Assembly (NCBI GenBank): GCA_015068545.1
Contig: SVKH01000061.1
Coordinates: 1 to 9,177 of the forward strand
Reading direction: 5' to 3'
DNA from: Oscillospiraceae bacterium
GTDB lineage: Bacteria; Bacillota; Clostridia; UBA1381
DNA: 9,177 bases
Below are positions 1 through 5,249 of the stretch, one piece after another. A model generated the notes under the pieces. It was not told the origin of the DNA. It was given only the letters and a program-made list of their open reading frames with translations, and did no database searches. How positions within the stretch are numbered: the stretch's first letter is position 1; every line of letters starts with the position of its first letter. The translations under genes were made by a program, and so were the position numbers.

Positions 1-174
1 TACCCTTCGGGCGTGAAATATTGCTTCGCAATGTGAAATACGCCTTGCGGCGTGTGGATTTATTTCATTTCACAGAAAATGATAGTTTTCTATTTCACAA
101 TTTCTACAGAAATTATTTCACATCAACAAAGTTGATATTTCACTGAAACAAAGTGGCATCTAAACCATTCGGTT
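1..174. repeat. Array of tiny stem-loops with GTGAAATA/TATTTCAC spacers
   Basis: Short perfect stems follow one another: 3-11 (CCC/GGG around TTC), 21-31 (TTGC/GCAA), 41-52 (CGCC/GGCG), 74-91 (AGAAAA/TTTTCT), 99-114 (AATTTC/GAAATT), 122-136 (ATCAAC/GTTGAT), 141-155 (CACT/AGTG) and 163-174 (AACC/GGTT). The linkers are GTGAAATA at 13-20 and 33-40, then switch to the reverse complement TATTTCAC at 91-98, 114-121 and 136-143. The linkers of the two halves could therefore pair with each other and enclose the small hairpins in a larger structure. The array probably begins before the window. No reading frame of note runs through it. It looks like a noncoding repeat or structured RNA of a kind I have seen in clostridial intergenic regions, but I cannot name a family for it. 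Confidence 0.6.
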
Positions 175-182
175 CTTCCACG

Positions 183-219
183 TCAGAGCAAGCTATATAT
201 CGCTTGCTCTGATTTTTTT
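183..219 (+). terminator. Strong rho-independent terminator
   Basis: An 11-bp perfect stem (183-193 TCAGAGCAAGC with 202-212 GCTTGCTCTGA) closes an 8-base loop and is followed directly by seven T residues at 213-219. This is a textbook intrinsic terminator for plus-strand transcription, so the hairpin array just upstream, or a gene left of the window, is probably transcribed rightwards and ends here. Its right arm and T-run also belong to a second hairpin (207-234), described separately. Confidence 0.8.
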
Positions 220-234
220 ATACAAAAATCAGAG
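207..234. promoter_or_regulatory. Alternative hairpin overlapping the terminator
   Basis: CTCTGATTTTT at 207-217 is the exact reverse complement of AAAAATCAGAG at 224-234, giving an 11-bp stem with a 6-base loop. The left arm uses the right arm and T-run of the terminator at 183-219, so only one of the two hairpins can form in an RNA from either strand. On the plus strand this is the geometry of a terminator with a competing structure. On the minus strand the order of folding is reversed. Whether the competition is used for regulation is inference; it may simply be a by-product of the repeated CTCTGA/TCAGAG segments. Confidence 0.4.
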
Positions 235-393
235 TTCGCTCATTTCGCTGCTCTTCCTTTTTCGTATAAAGGCACGCTCGGCTTACCTGTTCGAATGCAT
301 TCGCACTCACGACGGCTCGCTGTCGCTACCACCTTCTTACGAGTATGCCCTCGGCACTGTTGCATCTATATTGCTCTGTATTGCCAAATGAAT
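235..393. other. Intergenic stretch without identifiable gene
   Basis: I see no gene, tRNA or rRNA here. Compared with the flanking DNA the segment is visibly richer in G and C and in CG dinucleotides. It contains a 12-bp perfect palindrome, CGAATGCATTCG, at 292-303. Short open frames exist on the minus strand, but none has a convincing ribosome binding site or a recognisable protein. It may be the remains of a decayed gene or part of the same dispersed element as the hairpin array to its left; neither can be shown from sequence alone. Confidence 0.4.
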
Positions 394-440
394 AACACCT
401 GATATTTGAACCATTAGTGTTAAATATCAGGTGTTTTCTT
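394..440 (+). terminator. Long terminator-like hairpin
   Basis: AACACCTGATATTT at 394-407 pairs perfectly over 14 bp with AAATATCAGGTGTT at 422-435, leaving a 14-base loop. The stem is followed by TTCTT, so the T tract spans 434-440 with one interruption. This suits a plus-strand intrinsic terminator ending any readthrough from the left and separating that DNA from the birA transcription unit. The large loop is unusual for a simple terminator, so an inverted-repeat boundary is an alternative. Confidence 0.6.
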
Positions 441-583
441 ATGCCCAAAATCAAAATTTGCTTGCTCATTTTCTTGATTTTCCTTTTTTATATAAGAGTA
501 CGTTACTGGTGGCTAGTTATTTACATATGCGTATAAAATCTAATTTGTTTTCTGCCAGTATTTTGCGTAGCAACCTTAGTCAC

Positions 584-652
584 GTGATAGAATTTAAACA
601 GTTTTATTCTATCAAAATTACTGTTGTGTAATGCGGAAAAATGTGATAGAAT
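584..652 (+). promoter_or_regulatory. birA upstream region: candidate promoter and TGATAGAAT repeats
   Basis: A candidate promoter has TTGTGT (624-629), a 17-base spacer and TAGAAT (647-652). That places transcription start near 659 and leaves an untranslated leader of roughly 135 bases before birA. The -10 region is part of GTGATAGAAT (643-652), which recurs exactly at 584-593 and appears inverted as ATTCTATCA at 606-614. The first two copies form a 9-bp inverted repeat with a 12-base centre. The arrangement could be an operator. It does not resemble the BirA site I recall from other bacteria (TTGTAAAC/GTTTACAA type), so autoregulation by BirA is only a possibility. The -35 is weak. Confidence 0.35.
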
Positions 653-795
653 ACAAGAAAGAACAGTTTTTGTTTTTTTACCAATTTGTCGATAGGATAT
701 GAAAGGATATTGCAAGTATCTAGAAATCGCGAACTGTGACCGTAAATTACAAGGGTGCAAAAAAGATTTTTATATGGGAGCATAAAGAGAAGTTT

Positions 796-1734
796 ATGAA
801 GTATAAAGTATTAGAATTGCTAGAAAGTAGCAGGGAATTTTTATCGGGAGAGGAAGTTTCACGAAAGCTGGGGATATCCCGAAGTGCTGTATGGAAGCAT
901 ATAAACAGCTTGAAAAAAATGGGATATTCCATAGTCTCTGTACCAAGCAAGGGTTATAAAATTGAATATGCACCTGATAAGATAAATCCGGAAAAGGTGA
1001 ATATTGCATCTGGCGGACAGCTTTACTTTTTTGAAAAAACATCCTCCACAAATTATGAGGCAAAAGTAGCAGAAAACGTGCCGGACCGAAGTGTTTTTCT
1101 GGCAGAAACCCAGACGGAAGGCAGAGGCAGACTGGGCAGAAAATGGTCATCACCCAAGGGCACAGGTGTATTTATGAGTATATATCTTAAGCCGAATATT
1201 CCGCCAGCAAAGGTGTCTGCCCTAACCTTGGTTGCAGGATTGGCTGTCCAGCGAGCCATAGGAACTTCCACTATAAAGTGGCCAAATGATGTTCTGTTAG
1301 GTTCAAGAAAGGTAGCAGGAGTGCTTACCGAAATGTCTGCCGAGATAGACAGAGTTAATTATGTAGTAGTGGGAATAGGGGTAAATGTAAACACCGAAAC
1401 ATTTAATATAGATCTTATCAGAAAGGCAACATCTCTTTATCTGGAAACAGGTAAGAAGTGGTCCAGAGAAGCTGTTGTAAACAATATTCTTTCGGAATTC
1501 TGGCAGATTTACGATGAGTTTTTGTCGGGAGATTTTGCCAAAATTCGTCGTGAGTATATGCGTGTATGTGCAACTTTAAGAAGGGAAGTTTGTATAAAAA
1601 AAGGAGAAGAAAGTATAGTTGCAAGAGCTGTGGATGTCACAGAAAATGGTGAACTTGTTGTGGAAAAAGATGGGAAAAGATTTCCGGTAAATTCCGGAGA
1701 AGTATCGGTAAGAGGATTACTTGGATATGTGTAA
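796..1734 (+). CDS. birA: Bifunctional biotin--[acetyl-CoA-carboxylase] ligase / biotin repressor BirA
   Basis: The 312-residue cytoplasmic protein activates biotin as biotinyl-AMP and transfers it to the lysine of biotin carboxyl carrier domains; the family member with a DNA-binding domain also represses biotin synthesis or uptake genes. Residues 17-40 form the winged helix-turn-helix (GISRSAVWKHINSLKKMGY). The ligase core shows GRGRLGRKW at 109-117, KWPND at 161-165 with the catalytic lysine 161, KVAGVLTE at 172-179 and VVGIGVNVN at 191-199. The last ~50 residues are the SH3-like C-terminal domain. The frame is open from a GTG at 736, but I chose ATG 796 because MKYKVLELLESS is where family members begin and no Shine-Dalgarno precedes 736. 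The site before 796 (AGAGAAG) is itself weak. Length and motifs are complete. The next gene starts 58 bases on, so cotranscription is possible. Confidence 0.95.
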   Translation: MKYKVLELLESSREFLSGEEVSRKLGISRSAVWKHINSLKKMGYSIVSVPSKGYKIEYAPDKINPEKVNIASGGQLYFFEKTSSTNYEAKVAENVPDRSVFLAETQTEGRGRLGRKWSSPKGTGVFMSIYLKPNIPPAKVSALTLVAGLAVQRAIGTSTIKWPNDVLLGSRKVAGVLTEMSAEIDRVNYVVVGIGVNVNTETFNIDLIRKATSLYLETGKKWSREAVVNNILSEFWQIYDEFLSGDFAKIRREYMRVCATLRREVCIKKGEESIVARAVDVTENGELVVEKDGKRFPVNSGEVSVRGLLGYV

Positions 1735-1792
1735 TGGATGCGGCAGAAGGTGAGTATTAAATAGCCGGAAATAGTTTAAGGAGGGAAACTGT

Positions 1793-2704
1793 ATGAGAAA
1801 ATCACTGATTTTAACATTAGCCACTTTGCTTATAATATGTATGTCAGGCAGTATGGTAAGTGCAGATAATTCAAAATATACGCTTCATACTGATATTTGC
1901 GCATATATAAACGGAGCACCTATACGTTCATTTAATATTGACGGATTTACAGGCATTGTAGCAGAGGACTTGACTGGGTATGGATTCGGTGTGTACTATG
2001 ATGATGACACCAGAACTCTTGAAGTAATCAGGCTAAACAATCGAATCACATCAAAGTATGCTCCCGAGGTTTTGACAGCGCCTATCGGTTCAAAAAACAG
2101 AAGGATTTACGATACAGATATAAAAACTTATGTAAATGGTGCACTTGTACCTGCATTTAACATAGGTGGTGAAACTATAATTTTTATTGATGAACTTATG
2201 TGTTACGGAGAAGTTGTGTGGCATCCTGAGGAAAGAAAAATATGCTATGACTATGTGGAAAGCTGGATGATTGATTTGCACGAAACAAACAGAGAAAGTG
2301 ATTTACAGCATCAGATAGACTCATTTGCACTAAATTGGCAAAAAACACCTGAAGGTTGGACGTCGGAGGGAGAAAATCTTGATTATCTGGATTATATAAG
2401 GATTTACTATGACTGGCATGAGGGTATTAGCTTTGGATTTTCTCTTTATCAGCGAACACTGTTTCAGACAGAGGGGCTGAAGAATATTTTGCATCAAACA
2501 GTAACGGAAAGATATGACGGTGAAGAAATACGAGAAAATGCTGACAAGGCAAACGAGTATATCAAAATCTACATCAATGATCAAGAACAGAGGATAGTCA
2601 AGGTATCTCAGGGAAAGGGAAATGGGCATATAGATTACAGATTCTATCTGGATGCTGACATAGACCGAGATGATATAATGAAGCTCAGCGTGGTATGTAA
2701 TTAA
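1793..2704 (+). CDS. Secreted protein with two stalk-type (copper amine oxidase N-like) repeats
   Basis: This 303-residue protein of unknown function starts with a clear Sec signal peptide: positive MRK, a hydrophobic core at 5-19, and a likely cleavage after VSA at residue 24. Two homologous segments follow, about 29-80 and 104-154. Each has the pattern D-I-x-x-Y-[IV]-N-G-A-x-[IV]-x-[SA]-F-N-I-x-G, then an acidic D-L or D-E-L stretch, then Y-G and an aromatic segment ending in a charged turn. This pattern resembles the stalk or copper-amine-oxidase N-terminal-like domains of secreted clostridial proteins. The C-terminal ~150 residues are rich in Asp, Glu and Tyr and match nothing I recognise. 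There is no LPXTG or other anchor, so it is probably released or held non-covalently at the surface. A strong AAGGAGGG at 1778-1784 fixes the start. Confidence 0.75.
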   Translation: MRKSLILTLATLLIICMSGSMVSADNSKYTLHTDICAYINGAPIRSFNIDGFTGIVAEDLTGYGFGVYYDDDTRTLEVIRLNNRITSKYAPEVLTAPIGSKNRRIYDTDIKTYVNGALVPAFNIGGETIIFIDELMCYGEVVWHPEERKICYDYVESWMIDLHETNRESDLQHQIDSFALNWQKTPEGWTSEGENLDYLDYIRIYYDWHEGISFGFSLYQRTLFQTEGLKNILHQTVTERYDGEEIRENADKANEYIKIYINDQEQRIVKVSQGKGNGHIDYRFYLDADIDRDDIMKLSVVCN

Positions 2705-2727
2705 TTTTTAAGAAGCAAGGAGATAAA

Positions 2728-3159
2728 ATGGAATTTATAGCAAAAACATTTTACGGACTTTCGGTAGATGAGTTATACGAAATTATGAAATCAAGGGCGA
2801 CGGTTTTTCTGCTTGAACAGGGGATAATCTGTCAGGATTTGGACGATAAGGACCGAGAAAGCATACACTGCTTTTTTACTGACGGAAGCAGAGTTACTGC
2901 ATATCTGCGAGCTTTTGCATCAGGGGAGGATTCGGTGACATTTGGAAGAGTACTGACCTTGGAACACGGAAAAGGCATAGGAACAGAACTTGTGCAAAAT
3001 AGTATTGAAGAAGTGAAAGCCCGCTTAAACTGTAAAAAAATATGTGTTCATTCTCAAAAACAAGCAATGGACTTTTACAAAAAATTAGGGTTTGAAGCTG
3101 TTTCCGGCGAGTATATGGAGGCAGGAGTGATTCATGTTACAATGGAAAAATGCGTTTGA
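2728..3159 (+). CDS. GNAT-family N-acetyltransferase, ElaA-like
   Basis: This 143-residue protein matches the ElaA branch of the GNAT superfamily, enzymes that move acetyl from acetyl-CoA to an amine; the substrate is not known. The N-terminal signature is present: L-x-x-x-M-K-S-R-x-x-V-F-L-L-E-Q (about 17-31) followed by QDLDDKD (36-42), then the β-strand motif FGRV (72-75). The acetyl-CoA loop reads HGKGIG (80-85), where the usual first residue is Arg or Gln, and the link from GRV to this loop is about three residues shorter than I expect from E. coli ElaA. The end has the family's FYKKLGF (116-122) and a GVIHVTM (133-139) strand. AAGGAG at 2717-2722 is ideally spaced. The gene begins 23 bases after the stalk protein gene, so the two are probably cotranscribed. 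Confidence 0.85.
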   Translation: MEFIAKTFYGLSVDELYEIMKSRATVFLLEQGIICQDLDDKDRESIHCFFTDGSRVTAYLRAFASGEDSVTFGRVLTLEHGKGIGTELVQNSIEEVKARLNCKKICVHSQKQAMDFYKKLGFEAVSGEYMEAGVIHVTMEKCV

Positions 3160-3199
3160 TGCAATTAGCGAAGGCATAAAGATCATCAAAAAGGTATAG
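3134..3199 (+). CDS. Candidate 21-residue amphipathic peptide
   Basis: A 21-codon ORF begins inside the end of the acetyltransferase gene in another frame and ends two bases before the next small ORF. AGGAG at 3123-3127 lies six bases before its ATG. The peptide (MLQWKNAF... ending KIIKKV) places hydrophobic residues at 4, 8, 11, 15 and 18 with charged or polar residues between, which is a clean amphipathic helix pattern. It resembles secreted or membrane-active short peptides in style, but I recognise no family. The Shine-Dalgarno lies within codons that ElaA-type proteins use for a conserved strand, so it may be fortuitous. Treat this as a weak call. Confidence 0.25.
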   Translation: MLQWKNAFDAISEGIKIIKKV

Positions 3200-3201
3200 C
3201 T

Positions 3202-3294
3202 ATGAAAAAAACAATGATTATTGACTGGAAAATCGCAGAACCAATAGAAAACAGGTTTATGAATTTTTGGCAGCGGTTGAGATTTAGTGCGTAA
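3202..3294 (+). CDS. Candidate 30-residue small protein
   Basis: An ATG with AAGG seven bases upstream opens a 30-codon frame that stops six bases before the terminator stem. The product starts MKKTMIIDWKIAEP and ends in a basic, aromatic segment (NFWQRLRFSA). I know no homologue and see no domain or signal peptide. Its position as the last frame of the transcript, with a plausible ribosome site, is the only support. It could equally be the remnant of a longer gene or chance. Confidence 0.25.
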   Translation: MKKTMIIDWKIAEPIENRFMNFWQRLRFSA

Positions 3295-3299
3295 AATCA

Positions 3300-3333
3300 A
3301 AAGAGGAATTCGTCTTTTTGCGAATTCCTCTTT
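3300..3333. terminator. Bidirectional intrinsic terminator between convergent genes
   Basis: AAAGAGGAATTCG at 3300-3312 and CGAATTCCTCTTT at 3321-3333 form a 13-bp perfect stem with an 8-base loop. T-rich sequence follows on both strands (TTTAATT on plus, TTTTGATTTT on minus). It lies six bases after the last small plus-strand ORF and 13 bases after the stop of the minus-strand gene, so it can end both transcripts. Confidence 0.85.
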
Positions 3334-3346
3334 AATTATGCTGTTT

Positions 3347-4906
3347 TCAGACTTTAAATGCCAGACGAATAGTACCGCTTGGTTCTTCGCTTTTTACATA
3401 AAAAACCAGACGGTATATATAGCCGTATGTTTTAGATTTTACCAGCTCAACTCTGAGTGCCAGATTACCGTCCCATAATATTCGTGCATTGCCGGATATG
3501 ATGCGGTCTTCGGACAGGATGGGTTTGTTTTTCATCAGTAGTATTAGCTTTACTTCATCATTTCGCTCAAGCTGATAATCTTCGGTTACTATAACATAGT
3601 CTTCTTCTGCTTCCACAGTACGCACCCAACTGATAACGCCGGAATCCTTTGGGTAAGTTTCGCTAAGGTCTATTTTGATTCCGTTTTCCAGCTTTATGCA
3701 GGTGGCTTTTTTTGTATTGGTAAACTGTGAATAGCCGTTTATAATAGGCAGATTATGAGATTTTTCAAGGTCTATTACATAAGGCTCATTTTCGAGATAT
3801 ACCATAAAGTTGCCGGCATATGCAGAACCACCCTTTACAGCCACCGAAAAGTCCTTAGTTTTCTTGATGAAAAGATCCATGCTGTCTATATAGCCGGATT
3901 CTTCTGCATCAAAGTTGTCGCCGTAGGTCAAAATTTCTGCTGCGTGCTTTATGGAATATAGCTTATGGAATAGATTCGAGCTTTGAGAAAGAAGCTTGTC
4001 TTCTTCCTTTACATATTCACTTGCACCAAAGTCCATCAGCTTCTTAAAGTCCATTCTTTTGCCAAAAAGGTAAATTCTGGCACCGTCTTTTTCGGTGGAT
4101 TTTTCGGAGAATCCGCCATTTCCCAAATACGACTTGTATATGGTCTTTGCCACCTTCATAATTTCTTCACCACCGAAAACCGATAGCTTATTATCGGTTG
4201 CGCAGTAAAGAATTTCTAATATGTCAAAAATATATGCAGACCAGGTATATAGGTTTAGCTCATTTTTTGCCTTGAAGCTGTCCGAGGTAAATTGCTCCAG
4301 AAAGAAATCCAAAAGCTCCAGTGATCGGTCTGTTATTACTCTGCGTTTTTCTTCCTTTGTTTCGGTAAAAAGGCATGCCATAAGTGCCGCTGCTGTTTTT
4401 TCCGGAGTATGCAATTTAGATTCAAGGAAGGTATGAGTACATCTTTTTTCCACTTCGTAGGTGATACGTTTTTTTACTGCAAGCGGAAGCTCCTTGCGGA
4501 AAAGGTTGTGGCAGGTTGCAAGAAGCTGTGCGGTTTTTGCTGTATGAGTGTCGAATCTGGGATTGTTTATATCACGAAGATACCCGTTTCCGTCAGGCAT
4601 ACTCCATGTACTTTCCTCACAAATAGCCCATATACCGTTTACGATATCGGTTATAAATCTGCCTTTCTTTTCCAGATGCTCGCAAAGAGCAAGTGTGGAA
4701 AGAACCTGACGTCGTTTTTTTGTAATATCACGGTATTTCTGACCGCCCAGTTCTGTATACATTTCTGCTGTCAGGAATTGCCAATCGTAGTTTAAATATT
4801 TAGATCCGTCTGCTTCTGCCGCTTTTGCTATGAAGTCTGGAACGTTCTCAAGCTCAAATATATCCAGCTCCTCCGGTGGCCACAATTCGTATTCTGTAAA
4901 CAGCAC
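3347..4906 (-). CDS. Heparinase II/III-like protein, probably non-catalytic
   Basis: The 519-residue protein has the architecture of the heparinase II/III family (polysaccharide lyases with an α/α-toroid followed by a β-sandwich). It has no signal peptide or membrane segment, so it would be cytoplasmic. Family landmarks are DIVNGIWAICEESTWSMP (87-104), a degenerate TAKTAQLLA (122-130), FDILEILYCAT (227-237), RIYLFGKRM (277-285) and SHNLPIINGYSQ (383-394). Several segments that carry active-site residues in relatives appear lost: the Asn-Trp-Asn-Pro-Trp stretch, the Asp-Glu-Gly-Pro-Gly-Tyr stretch and the His-Asn-Asp motif before GNFMVY (365-370). The β-sandwich is also shortened between VIDL (377-380) and HNLP. 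The frame is intact, so this is not an ordinary pseudogene. GTG 4906 is chosen because GGAGGTG precedes it and the promoter lies immediately upstream; the frame's first ATG, at 4999, is upstream of that promoter. Confidence 0.75.
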   Translation of the reverse strand: MLFTEYELWPPEELDIFELENVPDFIAKAAEADGSKYLNYDWQFLTAEMYTELGGQKYRDITKKRRQVLSTLALCEHLEKKGRFITDIVNGIWAICEESTWSMPDGNGYLRDINNPRFDTHTAKTAQLLATCHNLFRKELPLAVKKRITYEVEKRCTHTFLESKLHTPEKTAAALMACLFTETKEEKRRVITDRSLELLDFFLEQFTSDSFKAKNELNLYTWSAYIFDILEILYCATDNKLSVFGGEEIMKVAKTIYKSYLGNGGFSEKSTEKDGARIYLFGKRMDFKKLMDFGASEYVKEEDKLLSQSSNLFHKLYSIKHAAEILTYGDNFDAEESGYIDSMDLFIKKTKDFSVAVKGGSAYAGNFMVYLENEPYVIDLEKSHNLPIINGYSQFTNTKKATCIKLENGIKIDLSETYPKDSGVISWVRTVEAEEDYVIVTEDYQLERNDEVKLILLMKNKPILSEDRIISGNARILWDGNLALRVELVKSKTYGYIYRLVFYVKSEEPSGTIRLAFKV

Positions 4907-4936
4907 TTTTACACCTCCAATGTTTATTGCCGGAAT

Positions 4937-4965
4937 ATTATAACAGATTTTCTGCTTTTTTTCAA
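4937..4965 (-). promoter_or_regulatory. Promoter of the heparinase-like gene
   Basis: On the minus strand TTGAAA (4965-4960), a 17-base spacer and a perfect TATAAT (4942-4937) make a strong sigma-A-type promoter. Transcription would begin near 4930, giving a leader of about 24 bases that contains the GGAGGTG ribosome site. It decides the start codon of the gene at GTG 4906. Confidence 0.8.
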
Positions 4966-5111
4966 TACTAAAAATCCAATAACGTGGAAAATTTTTCACA
5001 AATTCAAATATATAGCATTGGGATGTAAAAATTGCGTGTTATATGAAATGAAAAATGTGGAAAACCCCGTATAATATTGGGGAAAGCTGTGGAATTGTTG
5101 GTGTAAAACCC
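4966..5111. other. AT-rich divergent intergenic region
   Basis: No gene is visible between the two divergent promoters. It holds a near-perfect palindrome, GTGGAAAATTTTTCAC, at 4984-4999 (seven of eight pairs match), 18 bases upstream of the -35 of the minus-strand promoter. It also holds a small CCCC...GGGG inverted repeat at 5065-5082. Both could be operator sites; neither matches a regulator site I recognise. Confidence 0.35.
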
Positions 5112-5140
5112 TTGACATTTAGAAGTGATAGTTATATAAT
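5112..5140 (+). promoter_or_regulatory. Perfect-consensus promoter of the polysaccharide operon (P1)
   Basis: TTGACA at 5112-5117, exactly 17 bases, and TATAAT at 5135-5140: both hexamers match the housekeeping sigma consensus in full. The transcription start would be near 5147, giving a leader of about 100 bases before the first gene. A promoter this strong suggests high basal transcription, with control exerted by a repressor, by the leader, or after translation through the kinase circuit. Confidence 0.85.
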
Positions 5141-5193
5141 TAAAATAATGTATTTATGATTCAATAGGATAAATGTGTGCAATGTTCTTATTG

Positions 5194-5223
5194 TTGAGAA
5201 GCATATTAAGGGAAGGATATAAT
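5194..5223 (+). promoter_or_regulatory. Possible second operon promoter (P2)
   Basis: TTGAGA at 5194-5199, an 18-base spacer and TATAAT at 5218-5223 form a good sigma-A-type promoter downstream of P1. Transcription would start near 5230, just before the ATG at 5235, which favours translation from ATG 5250. It could instead be chance in AT-rich leader DNA. Confidence 0.45.
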
Positions 5224-5249
5224 CATTTTTTATAATGGTAGGTAGCAGT

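Noticed and set aside
1..174. CRISPR array
   Set aside because: The conserved linker is only eight bases, the intervals are self-complementary hairpins, and the orientation flips midway; no cas gene is present.
285..310. TTCGAAT resembling a tRNA T-loop, considered as a tRNA fragment or attachment site
   Set aside because: The flanking bases do not pair as a T-stem and no acceptor or anticodon arm is present; it is part of a simple palindrome.
431..631. 66-codon plus-strand frame starting at a GTG
   Set aside because: It begins inside the right arm of the terminator hairpin, has no ribosome site and encodes no recognisable protein.
736..795. Upstream extension of birA from GTG 736
   Set aside because: There is no Shine-Dalgarno before it, the added 20 residues have no counterpart in the family as I know it, and ATG 796 matches the usual N-terminus.
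3983..4795. Several plus-strand frames of 67-128 codons within the heparinase-like region
   Set aside because: They lie antisense to a gene with clear family motifs, and their products are low-complexity, Cys/Phe-rich and unrecognisable.
4907..4999. 31-residue N-terminal extension of the heparinase-like protein from the ATG at 4999
   Set aside because: This ATG lies upstream of the gene's own consensus promoter, and GTG 4906 has a strong GGAGGTG site.
5065..5082. CCCC...GGGG hairpin enclosing TATAAT, considered as a promoter or terminator
   Set aside because: There is no acceptable -35 at the right distance and no T-run after the stem.
4983..5097. Several TGTGGAAA-like sequences, considered as DnaA boxes or an origin
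   Set aside because: None matches TTATCCACA exactly, spacing is irregular, and no dnaA, dnaN or related gene is nearby.
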